A DNA stretch of 64,000 bases from Bacteriovorax sp. BSW11_IV. Its GTDB lineage: Bacteria > Bdellovibrionota > Bacteriovoracia > Bacteriovoracales > Bacteriovoracaceae. Below are positions 24,859 through 33,677 of the stretch, one piece after another. Where the stretch lies: the NCBI RefSeq assembly GCF_000447755.1, contig NZ_AUNE01000043.1, forward strand, positions 1-64,000, in the 5' to 3' direction. A program made the position numbers and the translations under genes. The notes under the pieces were generated by a model. It saw nothing but the letters and a program-made list of their open reading frames with translations, did not search any database and had not been told where the DNA came from. The number at the start of each line of letters is the position of its first letter. The first letter of the stretch is position 1.

Positions 24859-25731
24859 TTGCTTAATTTGTGGATTGTTACATTTGTTTGGGCCTTTTCA
24901 TTTCCCTTGATAGGCCACTATATTTCTGGCCAGATTGATAGTTATCTGGCCATTTTAATTCGCTTCGTGCTCGCGGCCCTTTGCTTTATTCCCTTCACAA
25001 GCTTCACGAATAATTGGAAGCTTAAAGCGAAGGTTGCACTTTGTGGTTTGATTCAAGTTGGCCTTATGTATTTGTGCTTTTACAAATCATTTGCCTTTTT
25101 AAAAGTTCCGGAAGTTATCTTATTCACTATTACGACACCCCTTTATATTGCCTTGATTGGTGACTTCTTAGAAAAAAGATTTTCACCCAATCATTTACTT
25201 GCGGCCCTTGTTGCCATTTTAGGCAGTTATATTATTCGTTATCAACAAATGAGCAATGATGTTCTCGTTGGACTTTTGCTTGTCCAGGGGTCGAATATTT
25301 GCTTTGCCATAGGCCAAGTTTTTTACAGAAAATTAAAAAATGAATTAGAAGAAATTCAATTAAAAGATCGCAATGTCTTTTTTTACTTCTATTTTGGCGC
25401 GTCTGTATTTATTGGTCTATTAAGTTTGCTCTTTTCCAATTTTAATAAGATTCCAACAACCACAACACAGTATTTTGTCCTATTGTGGTTAGGAATCATT
25501 GCTTCTGGACTTTGTTATTTTTTGTGGAACACAGGGGCCAAGAAAGTCGAAGTCGGAATATTGGCCGTGATGAACAATATGGTTATCCCGGTAGGGATTT
25601 TTGTAAGTTTTATGTTTTTTGGGGACTCAGTTGATATTGTCCCATTTTCAATTGGAACAAGTGTTCTTGTCCTCTCATTAGTAATTGCAAATTATGAAAA
25701 AAATAAAAGATCTCAAAAGCAACGTGCTTAA
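24859..25731 (+). CDS. EamA/DMT-family transporter
   Basis: A 290-residue membrane protein with about ten hydrophobic segments in two EamA halves (first WAFSFPLIGHYISG with IRFVLAALCFIPF, second LWLGIIASGLCYFLWNTGAK). The family exports amino acids, drugs or metabolites; the substrate is unknown. It starts with TTG two bases after the fusion gene stop and has no early ATG, so coupled translation is likely. Its end overlaps the UbiB-like gene. Confidence 0.85.
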   Translation: MLNLWIVTFVWAFSFPLIGHYISGQIDSYLAILIRFVLAALCFIPFTSFTNNWKLKAKVALCGLIQVGLMYLCFYKSFAFLKVPEVILFTITTPLYIALIGDFLEKRFSPNHLLAALVAILGSYIIRYQQMSNDVLVGLLLVQGSNICFAIGQVFYRKLKNELEEIQLKDRNVFFYFYFGASVFIGLLSLLFSNFNKIPTTTTQYFVLLWLGIIASGLCYFLWNTGAKKVEVGILAVMNNMVIPVGIFVSFMFFGDSVDIVPFSIGTSVLVLSLVIANYEKNKRSQKQRA

Positions 25732-26986
25732 AAGAAATTTTTCTCTCGCCAAAATGGCCTACAAAGTAGGCCGTGATTATATTTCTGAGAAAAAGGATGA
25801 TGTATTAGAAAAAGGTGCAAGCGCCCTTTCTAAGCATAGTGAGTTGATCTACTCTGAGCTTGCTATGATGAAAGGCTCTGCCCTAAAGGCCGGACAGATG
25901 CTCTCTGTTTATGGTGATTATTTTTTACCCAAAGAGGTAAATGATGTTTTTAAAAAATTGCAAACCCAAACTCATTACCTTGACTTTGAAAATATCTCTC
26001 AAAATATTCCCAATCATTTTTTTGACCAATTAAAAATTGAACATGGCCCTTTTGCTGCTGCATCCATAGGTCAGGTTCATGTGGCCTATACAAAAGATCA
26101 AGAAAAGATGGCACTTAAAATTCAATATCCGAATATCAAAAAGGCCATAAACTCAGATATGTTGGCCTTGAAATTATTGCTAAAAGGTATCAAAGCACTT
26201 CCTAAAAAGTTTGATCTTGATCCCTTCTTAGATGAAGTCAAAAAAATGATGATCCATGAAATGGATTACCAAAAGGAAAAACAGTCACACGATTTTTTTA
26301 TACAATGCTTAGAGGGCGATGAACGCTATTACATTCCAAAGGTTTATGATGACTTTTGTAGTGACACCACAATGGCCACTGAATTTATCGATGGTGTAAA
26401 AGTTGATTCAGATGTTGTTGCATCTTTGGCGCAAGACGTTCGTAATGAATTAGCAACGTCTTTTTTTGAACTCTATTTGCGAGAGTTTTTTGAATTTAAA
26501 AAAGTTCAATCAGACCCTCACTATGGAAATTACCTTCTCCGACATATTCAAGGCAGATGGCAATGGGTCTTGCTGGACTTTGGCTCTGTTAAGGATGTTT
26601 CAGATTCCATTGGAGAGTGTTACCAAGATATGATGAGGGCCTGTATTGTAGGGGACAGAGAGCTTTATTTTGAAGTCGTTGAGCGTATGAATTATTTTCG
26701 TGCGGGAATGAGTGACAAGGATAAAGATCTTCTTTGGGATAATGCACGCTTACTTGGTGATCCTTTTAAAGGTGAAATCTATGATTGGGGGGCCACAAGA
26801 TTGGCCGATGATTTATTAAAAAATGGTATGCAGATGTTTGGTAAAGTGGATATAGCAAGTCCACCACAAGATATTGTGTTTTTAGATAGAAAGATCGGTG
26901 GTGTCTTTATGATTTTGAAAATACTAGGGGCCAAAATCGACTTGCGTAATTTGGCCCTAAGATATTTAGAGAGTAAGAACTCTTAG
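25694..26986 (+). CDS. ABC1/UbiB-family atypical kinase
   Basis: A 430-residue UbiB/ADCK-like protein. Visible are the family KxGQ motif (KGSALKAGQMLS), the Ala-rich nucleotide loop AAASIGQVH, the Lys in ALKIQYP, the catalytic-loop QSDPHYGNYLL and the metal-binding LLDFGSV. Family members support ubiquinone synthesis or lipid homeostasis by ATPase activity. The ATG at 25694 is preferred over an in-frame TTG nine bases before. It overlaps the DMT gene by 38 bases and the convergent bfr gene by four. No C-terminal membrane helices are obvious. Confidence 0.9.
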   Translation: MKKIKDLKSNVLKRNFSLAKMAYKVGRDYISEKKDDVLEKGASALSKHSELIYSELAMMKGSALKAGQMLSVYGDYFLPKEVNDVFKKLQTQTHYLDFENISQNIPNHFFDQLKIEHGPFAAASIGQVHVAYTKDQEKMALKIQYPNIKKAINSDMLALKLLLKGIKALPKKFDLDPFLDEVKKMMIHEMDYQKEKQSHDFFIQCLEGDERYYIPKVYDDFCSDTTMATEFIDGVKVDSDVVASLAQDVRNELATSFFELYLREFFEFKKVQSDPHYGNYLLRHIQGRWQWVLLDFGSVKDVSDSIGECYQDMMRACIVGDRELYFEVVERMNYFRAGMSDKDKDLLWDNARLLGDPFKGEIYDWGATRLADDLLKNGMQMFGKVDIASPPQDIVFLDRKIGGVFMILKILGAKIDLRNLALRYLESKNS

Positions 26987-27465
26987 TGTTCCATTGTCAT
27001 TTCGATTTGAGATTGCATGTAGTTTTCTACACCAACTTTTTCAATTAAACCTTTTTGAGTTTCAAGCCAATCAATATGGTGTTCTTCAGACTTAAGAATT
27101 TGAACAAAAAGATCACGAGTTGCGTAATCACTTTCAGCCTCAGCGATTTTAATACAGTCTTTAAGATGAGGTACAGCTGAGTATTCTACTTCAAGATCGG
27201 CCTCAACGACTTCTTTTACATTTTGACCAATTTTAATGCGATCAAGCTTTTGAAGATTAGGTAGTCCTTCAAGAAAAAGAATTCTTTTAATAAGCTCATC
27301 TGCGTGCTTCATTTCATCGATACTTGCTTCATATTCAAGGCGTCCAAGCTTAGCTAGGCCCCAGTCTTGTAACATTCTTGCATGAAGAAAATATTGATTA
27401 ATGGCCGTTAGTTCTTTTGTAAGAACAGAGTTTAGAGCGTCAATTACTTTTTGACTTCCTTTCAT
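26983..27465 (-). CDS. bfr: Bacterioferritin
   Basis: A 160-residue Bfr, which stores iron as 24-subunit shells with heme between subunit pairs. Met52, the heme ligand, is present in ASIDEMKHADELI. The ferroxidase residues include Glu18, Glu51, His54, Glu94, Glu127 and the His in EEHHIDWLETQ. It has its own strong promoter between it and bfd. Heme supply could come from the neighbouring ferrochelatase gene. Confidence 0.96.
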   Translation of the reverse strand: MKGSQKVIDALNSVLTKELTAINQYFLHARMLQDWGLAKLGRLEYEASIDEMKHADELIKRILFLEGLPNLQKLDRIKIGQNVKEVVEADLEVEYSAVPHLKDCIKIAEAESDYATRDLFVQILKSEEHHIDWLETQKGLIEKVGVENYMQSQIEMTMEH

Positions 27466-27494
27466 CGGGGTCTCCTTAGATCAAATTTATAGGT

Positions 27495-27523
27495 ATTATA
27501 AAAATGATAGGAGTTTGTGGCAA
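27495..27523 (-). promoter_or_regulatory. Sigma-70-type promoter of bfr
   Basis: The minus strand reads TTGCCA (27523-27518), 17-base spacer, TATAAT (27500-27495), 30 bases before the bfr start; AAGGAG is the ribosome-binding site. Confidence 0.7.
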
Positions 27524-27529
27524 CTAGAG

Positions 27530-27733
27530 TTAACGATTTGTTGTTGGATTTTGAAGAATTTGCTCACTTTTTAGTTCGCTATCTTTTTGAATTCTTTCTA
27601 TGGCGTCCACAAGACAGATTCCACAACTATCGCCTACACCAAGTTTCTTTAGTGTTTCTTTAGCATTGTACGAGTTCGTCATAGCTGTTTTTAATTGATC
27701 TTCTGTGATTCCGTTACAAATACAAATGTACAT
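27530..27733 (-). CDS. bfd: Bacterioferritin-associated ferredoxin
   Basis: A 67-residue [2Fe-2S] protein. The four cluster Cys are in MYICICNGIT and DSCGICLVDA, in the Bfd pattern C-x-C and C-x2-C. It reduces the mineral in bacterioferritin to release iron. The start MYICIC is chosen because GGGGG lies six bases upstream; a longer in-frame start at 27745 is inside the promoter palindrome. It is upstream of bfr on the same strand. Confidence 0.93.
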   Translation of the reverse strand: MYICICNGITEDQLKTAMTNSYNAKETLKKLGVGDSCGICLVDAIERIQKDSELKSEQILQNPTTNR

Positions 27734-27744
27734 GTAATCCCCCA

Positions 27745-27781
27745 TTTGTATCCATTATATACAAAAAATTTGAATAGCCAA
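27745..27781 (-). promoter_or_regulatory. Promoter of bfd with an overlapping inverted repeat
   Basis: The minus strand has TTGGCT (27781-27776), a 16-base spacer and TATAAT (27759-27754). An inverted repeat TTTGTAT (27745-27751) and ATACAAA (27759-27765) brackets the -10, as expected of a repressor site. Iron control is a reasonable guess, but it is not a clean Fur box. Confidence 0.55.
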
Positions 27782-27905
27782 ACTAATTTTCGGCATAACC
27801 ATCATAAAACTATAGATTTTACAAAAATAATGCAATGCACTGGACTCGGCCATCTTGATGTGTTTTATAGACCTTACACATGTTTGTTCGCAAAAGGGGG
27901 ATGTG

Positions 27906-29378
27906 TTGTCTAGGGTTAAGTTGTTAATTCTATTAACTTTTTTTATTATATCTGCACATGCAGAACAAGCTTTCTCGCCCTTTGTTTCAGAACAATACAC
28001 GCCCCATCAGGTACAAATCTTAAACCACGGATCTTTTTCACTTAAAAAACGTCTTGATATGATCGAGGCCGCTCAAAATACCATTGAAATGGAATACTTT
28101 ATTTTTCGCCATGATAAGGCCGGAAGATTAATCCTGCGCTCCCTAGTTCAAAAGGCCAGCGAGGGAGTTAAGGTTCGAGTTTTGTTTGATAAATTTCTCG
28201 TTAAAAAAACCATGAACAAATATCTTTTGGCGCACTTAAAAAATGCAGGAATTGAAGTTCGCTTCTTTAATACCCTTCCTAATATCTTTTTTAATCGCGC
28301 TCAATATCGCAATCATAGAAAGACTTTAATCGTTGATGATGAAAAAGTTATTATTGGTGGCCGCAATATTGGAAATGAATATTTTGATATGGATGAGAAT
28401 TACAATTTCATTGATAGAGACATTTTCGTTGATGGTCCAATTGCCAAGACTGTACGTCAAAGTTTTGATGTGTTTTGGAAATCTGAATTTACTAAAACAA
28501 TTGACCCTGCCAAAAGACCAGAAATGAGTCGTTTTCATCATAAAAATGAGCATCAACAGTTGTTTCAGTATCGCTCTCGTTTAAGAAGTTATGAGAAGAA
28601 TATGGCCAAGGAACATGAGTTTCTTTACTCATCAGAAAAAACGAGTCTGATGATTGAGCTTGAAGATTTTTGGGCCGGGGAAGAATTCAACAAGAGAAGT
28701 CTCAATGACGAATTTGTTTGTGATGACATTGGCTACTATTCAGATATGCCTTCGGTTGGGCGAAAGAAAACGGATAATGCACGCGTGCTAAAGTATAGAG
28801 TTTTTGATCTTATTAAAAACGCAAAAAATAATGTTTTGATAGAGTCTCCTTATTTTATTATGGATAAGGATATGAAAAAAAATATCAAAGTGGCATTGAG
28901 TAAGGGAACAGAAGTTAAAGTTCTAACAAATGGTCTGTATTCTACTGATGCTGTCTATGTTGGTTCTCGCATGTATGACCTCGTTCGCTCATGGTTAAAA
29001 CTTGGCCTAGATCTCTTTTTAATTAAGGGCTCTAGTGTAAAGAATTATCCTGTATTTCGTTCAATCTTTAAGAAAAACAGATGGGGAACTCATGCTAAAA
29101 CTATTATTGTGGACGATGAAACTTCAGTAATTGGTACATATAATATTGATCCACGATCTAATAATTATAATATGGAACATGCGATTGTATGTCGCAATAA
29201 TCCGGCCATGGCGAAGGCCTTAAAAGATAGTGTTTATGTGCGTATTGAAGATAGTTCCCGACATATGACAGACGAAGAAACTTTTGAAAAATTAAAGTTT
29301 GAGAAAGTGAGTACTGGAAAAATGTTTCTTTATTATCTCGTTAAAATACCTTCAATTATTTTTAATCATCTCTTGTAA
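27906..29378 (+). CDS. Secreted phospholipase D / cardiolipin synthase family protein
   Basis: A 490-residue PLD-superfamily protein with a signal peptide (VKLLILLTFFIISAHA). There are two HKD motifs, HRKTLIVDDEKVIIGGRN near residue 140 and HAKTIIVDDETSVIG near residue 400. The first half contains IEMEYFIFRHDKAGR. The start is taken as TTG at 27906 (GGGGG five bases upstream); GTG at 27903 is the alternative. It may remodel cardiolipin or attack prey phospholipid in the periplasm. The 3' end overlaps the convergent ATP-grasp gene by 17 bases. Confidence 0.85.
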   Translation: MSRVKLLILLTFFIISAHAEQAFSPFVSEQYTPHQVQILNHGSFSLKKRLDMIEAAQNTIEMEYFIFRHDKAGRLILRSLVQKASEGVKVRVLFDKFLVKKTMNKYLLAHLKNAGIEVRFFNTLPNIFFNRAQYRNHRKTLIVDDEKVIIGGRNIGNEYFDMDENYNFIDRDIFVDGPIAKTVRQSFDVFWKSEFTKTIDPAKRPEMSRFHHKNEHQQLFQYRSRLRSYEKNMAKEHEFLYSSEKTSLMIELEDFWAGEEFNKRSLNDEFVCDDIGYYSDMPSVGRKKTDNARVLKYRVFDLIKNAKNNVLIESPYFIMDKDMKKNIKVALSKGTEVKVLTNGLYSTDAVYVGSRMYDLVRSWLKLGLDLFLIKGSSVKNYPVFRSIFKKNRWGTHAKTIIVDDETSVIGTYNIDPRSNNYNMEHAIVCRNNPAMAKALKDSVYVRIEDSSRHMTDEETFEKLKFEKVSTGKMFLYYLVKIPSIIFNHLL

Positions 29379-30195
29379 GATTTTTTAAAATTTTCTTTGC
29401 GATATTGATGCCTGAATATTTTTCGAATTCCATAAAACCTGGAGAAGTATTCATTTCAAGAAAAATATATTGTTCGTTAAAAACCATAACGTCTATTCCT
29501 GTATAAAAAAGTTCTGAGGCCTTTGTTATTGCTATTGATATAGCAATAAGTTTTTCATCGAGATTACTCCTTTCAATAAACCGACACTCTACTCGAGATG
29601 CATTGCAAACTTTATCTTGAACATCTTTTTCCAGCGCACCAATGAGCTCACCATTAATCATAAAAAGTCGTAACTCACTTTGCTTTTGAATATAGGGTTG
29701 GACAATATAGCGCAGATCTTCAATGGCCAATTTCTCCATGTGGAAATTTTTAAGTTCGGCCAGAGTCTCAAAATATTCGACTCCAATTCCTTTATTTCCT
29801 CTCAACGGTTTGATGATATAGGGGGGATTCAACTGAGGATTGTTAAAATTAAACTCCCAAAGCCCAAGAGTTTGAGGCGTATTGACACCTTGATTCAATA
29901 AAAAATTGTATTGTTTACTTTTGTCTCTAAATGAAAGGGTTGCGTTAGGAGTATTGCAAATAGTGGTTTTTGTACGCTTTTGTATTTCTCGAAGACGAAC
30001 TAAATCTTCGTCATCGTAGGTAATTCCAGTGACGCGGTTTATGATAAAATCGTGTTCGCTAAAGTCTAATTGTGACAGTTGCTCTACAGTGATGATTTGG
30101 GCACTTAGGCCTAGTGCTTGGGCCTCTTCTTGAAAGCGTGAAAGTGTAGGCAAATGGTTGTTTTTTGACACGAGGAAAATGTTCGGTTTTACCAT
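29362..30195 (-). CDS. RimK-like ATP-grasp ligase
   Basis: A 277-residue ATP-grasp enzyme. Central segments are the substrate/ATP region PYIIKPLRGNKGIGVEYF, VQPYIQKQSELRLFMING and the metal-binding FLEMNTSPGFMEFEKYSG. The family adds amino acids, often glutamate, to proteins or small molecules. It is divergent from an M14 carboxypeptidase lipoprotein. A modify/unmodify relation is possible, but the two act in different compartments if the lipoprotein signal is used. Confidence 0.85.
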   Translation of the reverse strand: MVKPNIFLVSKNNHLPTLSRFQEEAQALGLSAQIITVEQLSQLDFSEHDFIINRVTGITYDDEDLVRLREIQKRTKTTICNTPNATLSFRDKSKQYNFLLNQGVNTPQTLGLWEFNFNNPQLNPPYIIKPLRGNKGIGVEYFETLAELKNFHMEKLAIEDLRYIVQPYIQKQSELRLFMINGELIGALEKDVQDKVCNASRVECRFIERSNLDEKLIAISIAITKASELFYTGIDVMVFNEQYIFLEMNTSPGFMEFEKYSGINIAKKILKNLTRDD

Positions 30196-30203
30196 AAAAA
30201 CTC

Positions 30204-30231
30204 TTTTGTTTCGGTTCTTTATGATTATAAT
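30204..30231 (+). promoter_or_regulatory. Candidate promoter of the M14 peptidase gene
   Basis: A perfect -10 TATAAT (30226-30231) with a weak -35 TTTTGT 16 bases upstream, in the divergent gap. Confidence 0.4.
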
Positions 30232-30261
30232 GGGGTACTGTTAAAACACATAGGGAAATAG

Positions 30262-31380
30262 ATGAAAAAGACAGTTTTAATTCTTCTGACATTGGTTTTG
30301 AGCTCATGTGCTTTTTTCTTAAAAGACGATCAAAAAAAGATCGAAAATAAGGGAGTTGTCACTGCTGAACTTCACGCTAAAAAAGAAGGTGAACTTTCAT
30401 CTACAACTTCTGTTGCGCCTATAAAAAAATTGAGTGACGAATTGGTTGAACAGTCGCCGGCCCTTAATCAGTATTGCAATAAAATTAATAAAACTTTCCT
30501 GCACTGGGGTTGGGGAGTTTCACGTTGTAAGAATTATAACTGGAAGCATGTTAGAAATTCTGTAAATGGTGATCCTCTTATTTGGGCGGTGTTTGGAAAC
30601 GAAGAAAAAGAAAAAGATCCTACAGTTGATCGCACAATGATTTTTTGTGCCGTTCATGGTGACGAGATTACTCCGGTAAAATTTTGTTTTGATATCATGA
30701 CTCATATTGAGCGCATCTATGCAGGATTAGAACCTGGATATGAAGAATTACAAAACAAACTTATCATCGTGGCCCCAATCGTAAGCCCTGACTCTTTTTT
30801 TACAACAAAACCTTCGCGCACAAATGCACGTGGTGTAGACCTCAATCGAAATTTTCCAACTCAAGATTGGGATAAAGAGGCCCTACATTTATGGAAGCAT
30901 CGATATGCCGCAGATAAGAGACGCTTTCCTGGGCACAAGGCCATGAGCGAGCCGGAAACTCGTTTTCAAGTAAATCTCATCAGAAGATATAAACCAAATA
31001 AGATTCTCTCTGTTCACGCCCCGCTGACTTTCCTAGATTACGATGGGCCAGAAACTCTTGGTGTTAAGATTGCTCACAAGGCAACTCAGCTTTTGCTCAA
31101 TATGAGTAAGGCCGCTCAGGGTTACAAAATGAAGAACTATCCTTTCTTTCCAGGTAGCCTTGGTAATTTTGCGGGTAATGAGATGGGAATTCCAACCTAT
31201 ACGCTCGAGCTACCAAGCTCTGATAACCGCAAACACAAAGTTTATTGGGAGCGTTTCAAAACCGCTGTACACTTTGCCATGCTTCACGATCTTCGTGATG
31301 AGCATAGTGTAAATATCGCTCTTAAAAAGTCTCAAGAGATTGAAGATAACAATCTCGATGAAGATGAGCAGGGAATGTAA
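30262..31380 (+). CDS. M14-family zinc carboxypeptidase lipoprotein
   Basis: A 372-residue protein with a lipoprotein signal (MKKTVLILLTLVLSSC, Cys16). Zinc ligands are His132 and Glu135 in AVHGDEITP and a His in LSVHAPL. The substrate Arg/Asn region is VDLNRNFPTQDWD, and the catalytic Glu is in TYTLELPSSD. The pattern resembles the succinylglutamate desuccinylase/MpaA branch, which cuts gamma-D-glutamyl bonds in muropeptides. A role in trimming self or prey peptidoglycan is likely but not proven. Confidence 0.85.
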   Translation: MKKTVLILLTLVLSSCAFFLKDDQKKIENKGVVTAELHAKKEGELSSTTSVAPIKKLSDELVEQSPALNQYCNKINKTFLHWGWGVSRCKNYNWKHVRNSVNGDPLIWAVFGNEEKEKDPTVDRTMIFCAVHGDEITPVKFCFDIMTHIERIYAGLEPGYEELQNKLIIVAPIVSPDSFFTTKPSRTNARGVDLNRNFPTQDWDKEALHLWKHRYAADKRRFPGHKAMSEPETRFQVNLIRRYKPNKILSVHAPLTFLDYDGPETLGVKIAHKATQLLLNMSKAAQGYKMKNYPFFPGSLGNFAGNEMGIPTYTLELPSSDNRKHKVYWERFKTAVHFAMLHDLRDEHSVNIALKKSQEIEDNNLDEDEQGM

Positions 31381-31426
31381 TATAATTTAGCACATGCGTT
31401 TACAATTTAGTTGCCACTAGGGTGAT

Positions 31427-31472
31427 CTACCTGTAATAAGTGGGCCTGTAATCACATATACTTAGGAGGTAG
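31427..31472 (+). promoter_or_regulatory. Possible Shine-Dalgarno-masking hairpin in the speA leader
   Basis: CTACCT (31427-31432) can pair with AGGTAG (31467-31472), which includes the end of the strong ribosome-binding site AGGAGGT (31464-31470). The 34-base loop is long, so this is only suggestive of leader control. Confidence 0.3.
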
Positions 31473-31480
31473 GTGATAGA

Positions 31481-33397
31481 ATGAAAAACACTGAATGGAC
31501 AATCAAAGATGCAGAGGATGCCTACCACGTTTCAAAGTGGGGCGGCGGTTATTTCCAAATTGCAGACAATGGAGATCTTACTGTTAGACCAAATGGAGTC
31601 GATGATGGAATTTCTTTTTCCATTAAAGACGTTGTTGATGAGATTAAGGCATTAAATATTCCTTTTCCTGCTGTTGTTCGTTTTCAGGACGTTCTACGCT
31701 CCCAAGTAAAACGCATTAACACTTGTTTCAGACAGGTTATTGAAGAGGCCGGATACGAAGGCCGCTACAGTGGTGTTTACCCTGTAAAAGTAAACCAGAT
31801 GCGCGAAGTTGTAGAAGAAATCGTGGATGCTGGATCAAAGTATGATTACGGTCTAGAGGCCGGTTCTAAGCCAGAGCTTTTGTCAGTTCTTGCTTACAAT
31901 ACAAATAAGAATGCTCTTACTGTTCTTAATGGATATAAAGACGAAGAATATATTCGTCTTGCTATGCTAGGAAGAAAACTTAAAAGAAAGATCATTGTTG
32001 TTATCGAAAAATTTTCAGAACTAAAACTTCTTGTGGATACGGCAAAGGCCATGGATGTTGAACCTCTAATCGGTATTAGAGGTAAGATGACTGTTAAGGG
32101 TCGTGGAAAGTGGGAGAGTTCAAGTGGTGATAGAGCTAAATTTGGTCTATCTACTGCAGAGATTATCCGCGCTGTTCAATACTTAAGAAGTGAAAAGCTT
32201 GATCACTGTATCAAACTTTTCCACTTTCATATTGGTTCTCAAATTACAGATATTCGTTCTGTAAAAGAAGCGATTCAAGAAGGTGGAAGAATCTACGCTA
32301 AACTTTATCAAATGAATGTGCCTATTGAGTACTTCGATGTTGGTGGTGGTTTAGGAGTTGATTATGATGGTTCACAGTCGACAAATGATTCGTCTATGAA
32401 CTACTCAATTGTGGAGTACGCATCAGATATCGTTTATGGTTTAAAGCAAATTTGTGATCTTGAAGATGTTCCACATCCAAATATTGTAACTGAATCGGGA
32501 CGTGCCATCACTGCCCACCACTCTTGTATTATTACAAATGTAGTGGGTGAAATTGATAACACAGAAGAAAGTCTCGATACAAAGAAAGTAACAGGGGAGC
32601 ATATCCTTGTTTCAAATATGCGCGATCTTGTTGATATGCTTGATGAGCTTTCTTCATTGCAAGAAGGTTACAACGACGCTGTTCAATTAAAAGATGATGC
32701 CATTAATGCTTTCAAGCTAGGTGTAATTTCTCTTGAAGAAAGAGCAAAAGTTGAAACTCTTTACTGGAAACTTTTAAAGAAGATTAACGATAAGCTGGAA
32801 GAAGAAGACTTCGTCCCTGAAGAACTTCAAGGACTTGATGAAGTTTTATCGGCCCAGTATTTGTGTAATTTCTCAGTATTTCAGTCGGCCGCTGATAGTT
32901 GGGCCATTGATCAACTTTTACCAATTTGTCCGATTTCTAAACTTGATGTTAGACCATCAAAAAATTGTTCACTTGTGGATATTACTTGTGACAGTGATGG
33001 AAAGATCGATAAGTTCATTGATCTGGATGGTGAAAGAAAGACAATTCCTATCCATAAACTAAATCCTGATGAGCCTTACTTTTTAGGTATTTTCCTAACT
33101 GGTGCTTATCAGGACGTTATGGGTGATATGCACAACTTATTTGGTCGCTTGAATGAAGTTCACGTTTATGGACACGATGATGACCCTCAAGACTTCTATA
33201 TTGAAGAAGTTGTTAAAGGTTCGTCTGCAGAGCAAGTTCTTTCGACTATGCAGTATAATCCTGAATACATGGCCTTTACGATTAAGAGAAGTATCGATAA
33301 GGAAATCAGCAAGGGAAGTATAAATCCGCGTGAAGGGGTCAGGTTAATTGACTTCTATGAGGACTGCTTAGCTGGTTACACGTATCTTAAAAAATAA
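31481..33397 (+). CDS. speA: Biosynthetic arginine decarboxylase
   Basis: A 638-residue PLP enzyme converting arginine to agmatine for polyamines. Visible are the family start DAYHVSKWGGGYF, the PLP-binding Lys in YPVKVNQM, FHFHIGSQ, the Gly-rich GGGLGVDYDGS and TESGRAITAHH. Length fits SpeA. Agmatinase or agmatine deiminase, needed to reach putrescine, is not in the window. speE and speD lie nearby on the other strand. Confidence 0.97.
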   Translation: MKNTEWTIKDAEDAYHVSKWGGGYFQIADNGDLTVRPNGVDDGISFSIKDVVDEIKALNIPFPAVVRFQDVLRSQVKRINTCFRQVIEEAGYEGRYSGVYPVKVNQMREVVEEIVDAGSKYDYGLEAGSKPELLSVLAYNTNKNALTVLNGYKDEEYIRLAMLGRKLKRKIIVVIEKFSELKLLVDTAKAMDVEPLIGIRGKMTVKGRGKWESSSGDRAKFGLSTAEIIRAVQYLRSEKLDHCIKLFHFHIGSQITDIRSVKEAIQEGGRIYAKLYQMNVPIEYFDVGGGLGVDYDGSQSTNDSSMNYSIVEYASDIVYGLKQICDLEDVPHPNIVTESGRAITAHHSCIITNVVGEIDNTEESLDTKKVTGEHILVSNMRDLVDMLDELSSLQEGYNDAVQLKDDAINAFKLGVISLEERAKVETLYWKLLKKINDKLEEEDFVPEELQGLDEVLSAQYLCNFSVFQSAADSWAIDQLLPICPISKLDVRPSKNCSLVDITCDSDGKIDKFIDLDGERKTIPIHKLNPDEPYFLGIFLTGAYQDVMGDMHNLFGRLNEVHVYGHDDDPQDFYIEEVVKGSSAEQVLSTMQYNPEYMAFTIKRSIDKEISKGSINPREGVRLIDFYEDCLAGYTYLKK

Positions 33398-33421
33398 AGT
33401 CCGACACAAATAAGTCGATAA
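33395..33421 (+). promoter_or_regulatory. Sigma-28 (FliA)-type promoter
   Basis: TAAA (33395-33398), 15 bases, GTCGATAA (33414-33421), against the consensus TAAA-N15-GCCGATAA. Only one base of the -10 differs. It begins in the speA stop codon and points at the small membrane-protein gene 19 bases further. Confidence 0.65.
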
Positions 33422-33440
33422 GTGGGTCAAGGAGAGTAAA

Positions 33441-33677
33441 ATGTCTGAGGCCCACGACTATTCCACATCGTCATCAACATTATCAAAGAAAAAAAGCACA
33501 CACAGCTTATCGGCCTATTATCATCAAGGTTTTAAGGCAAGAGTAGGTCTTGGTGGGATATTTATAGTGGGAGCGATGGGTTTTTTACTGACACTTTGTC
33601 TTTTTGTGATGGCCTTTAGCTATTCACCTAAAGGCCAGACATTTATCAGAAGTTTTAAACTTCGTCTTTTTTTCTAA
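33441..33677 (+). CDS. Small single-pass membrane protein
   Basis: A 78-residue protein. A Ser/Thr/Lys-rich N-terminal part is followed by one hydrophobic helix (GIFIVGAMGFLLTLCLFVMA) and a basic tail rich in Phe and Arg. AAGGAGA precedes the ATG. I do not recognise it. The FliA-type promoter suggests it belongs to the late flagellar regulon, perhaps as a motility accessory protein. It converges on the EVE gene with no gap between stops. Confidence 0.7.
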   Translation: MSEAHDYSTSSSTLSKKKSTHSLSAYYHQGFKARVGLGGIFIVGAMGFLLTLCLFVMAFSYSPKGQTFIRSFKLRLFF

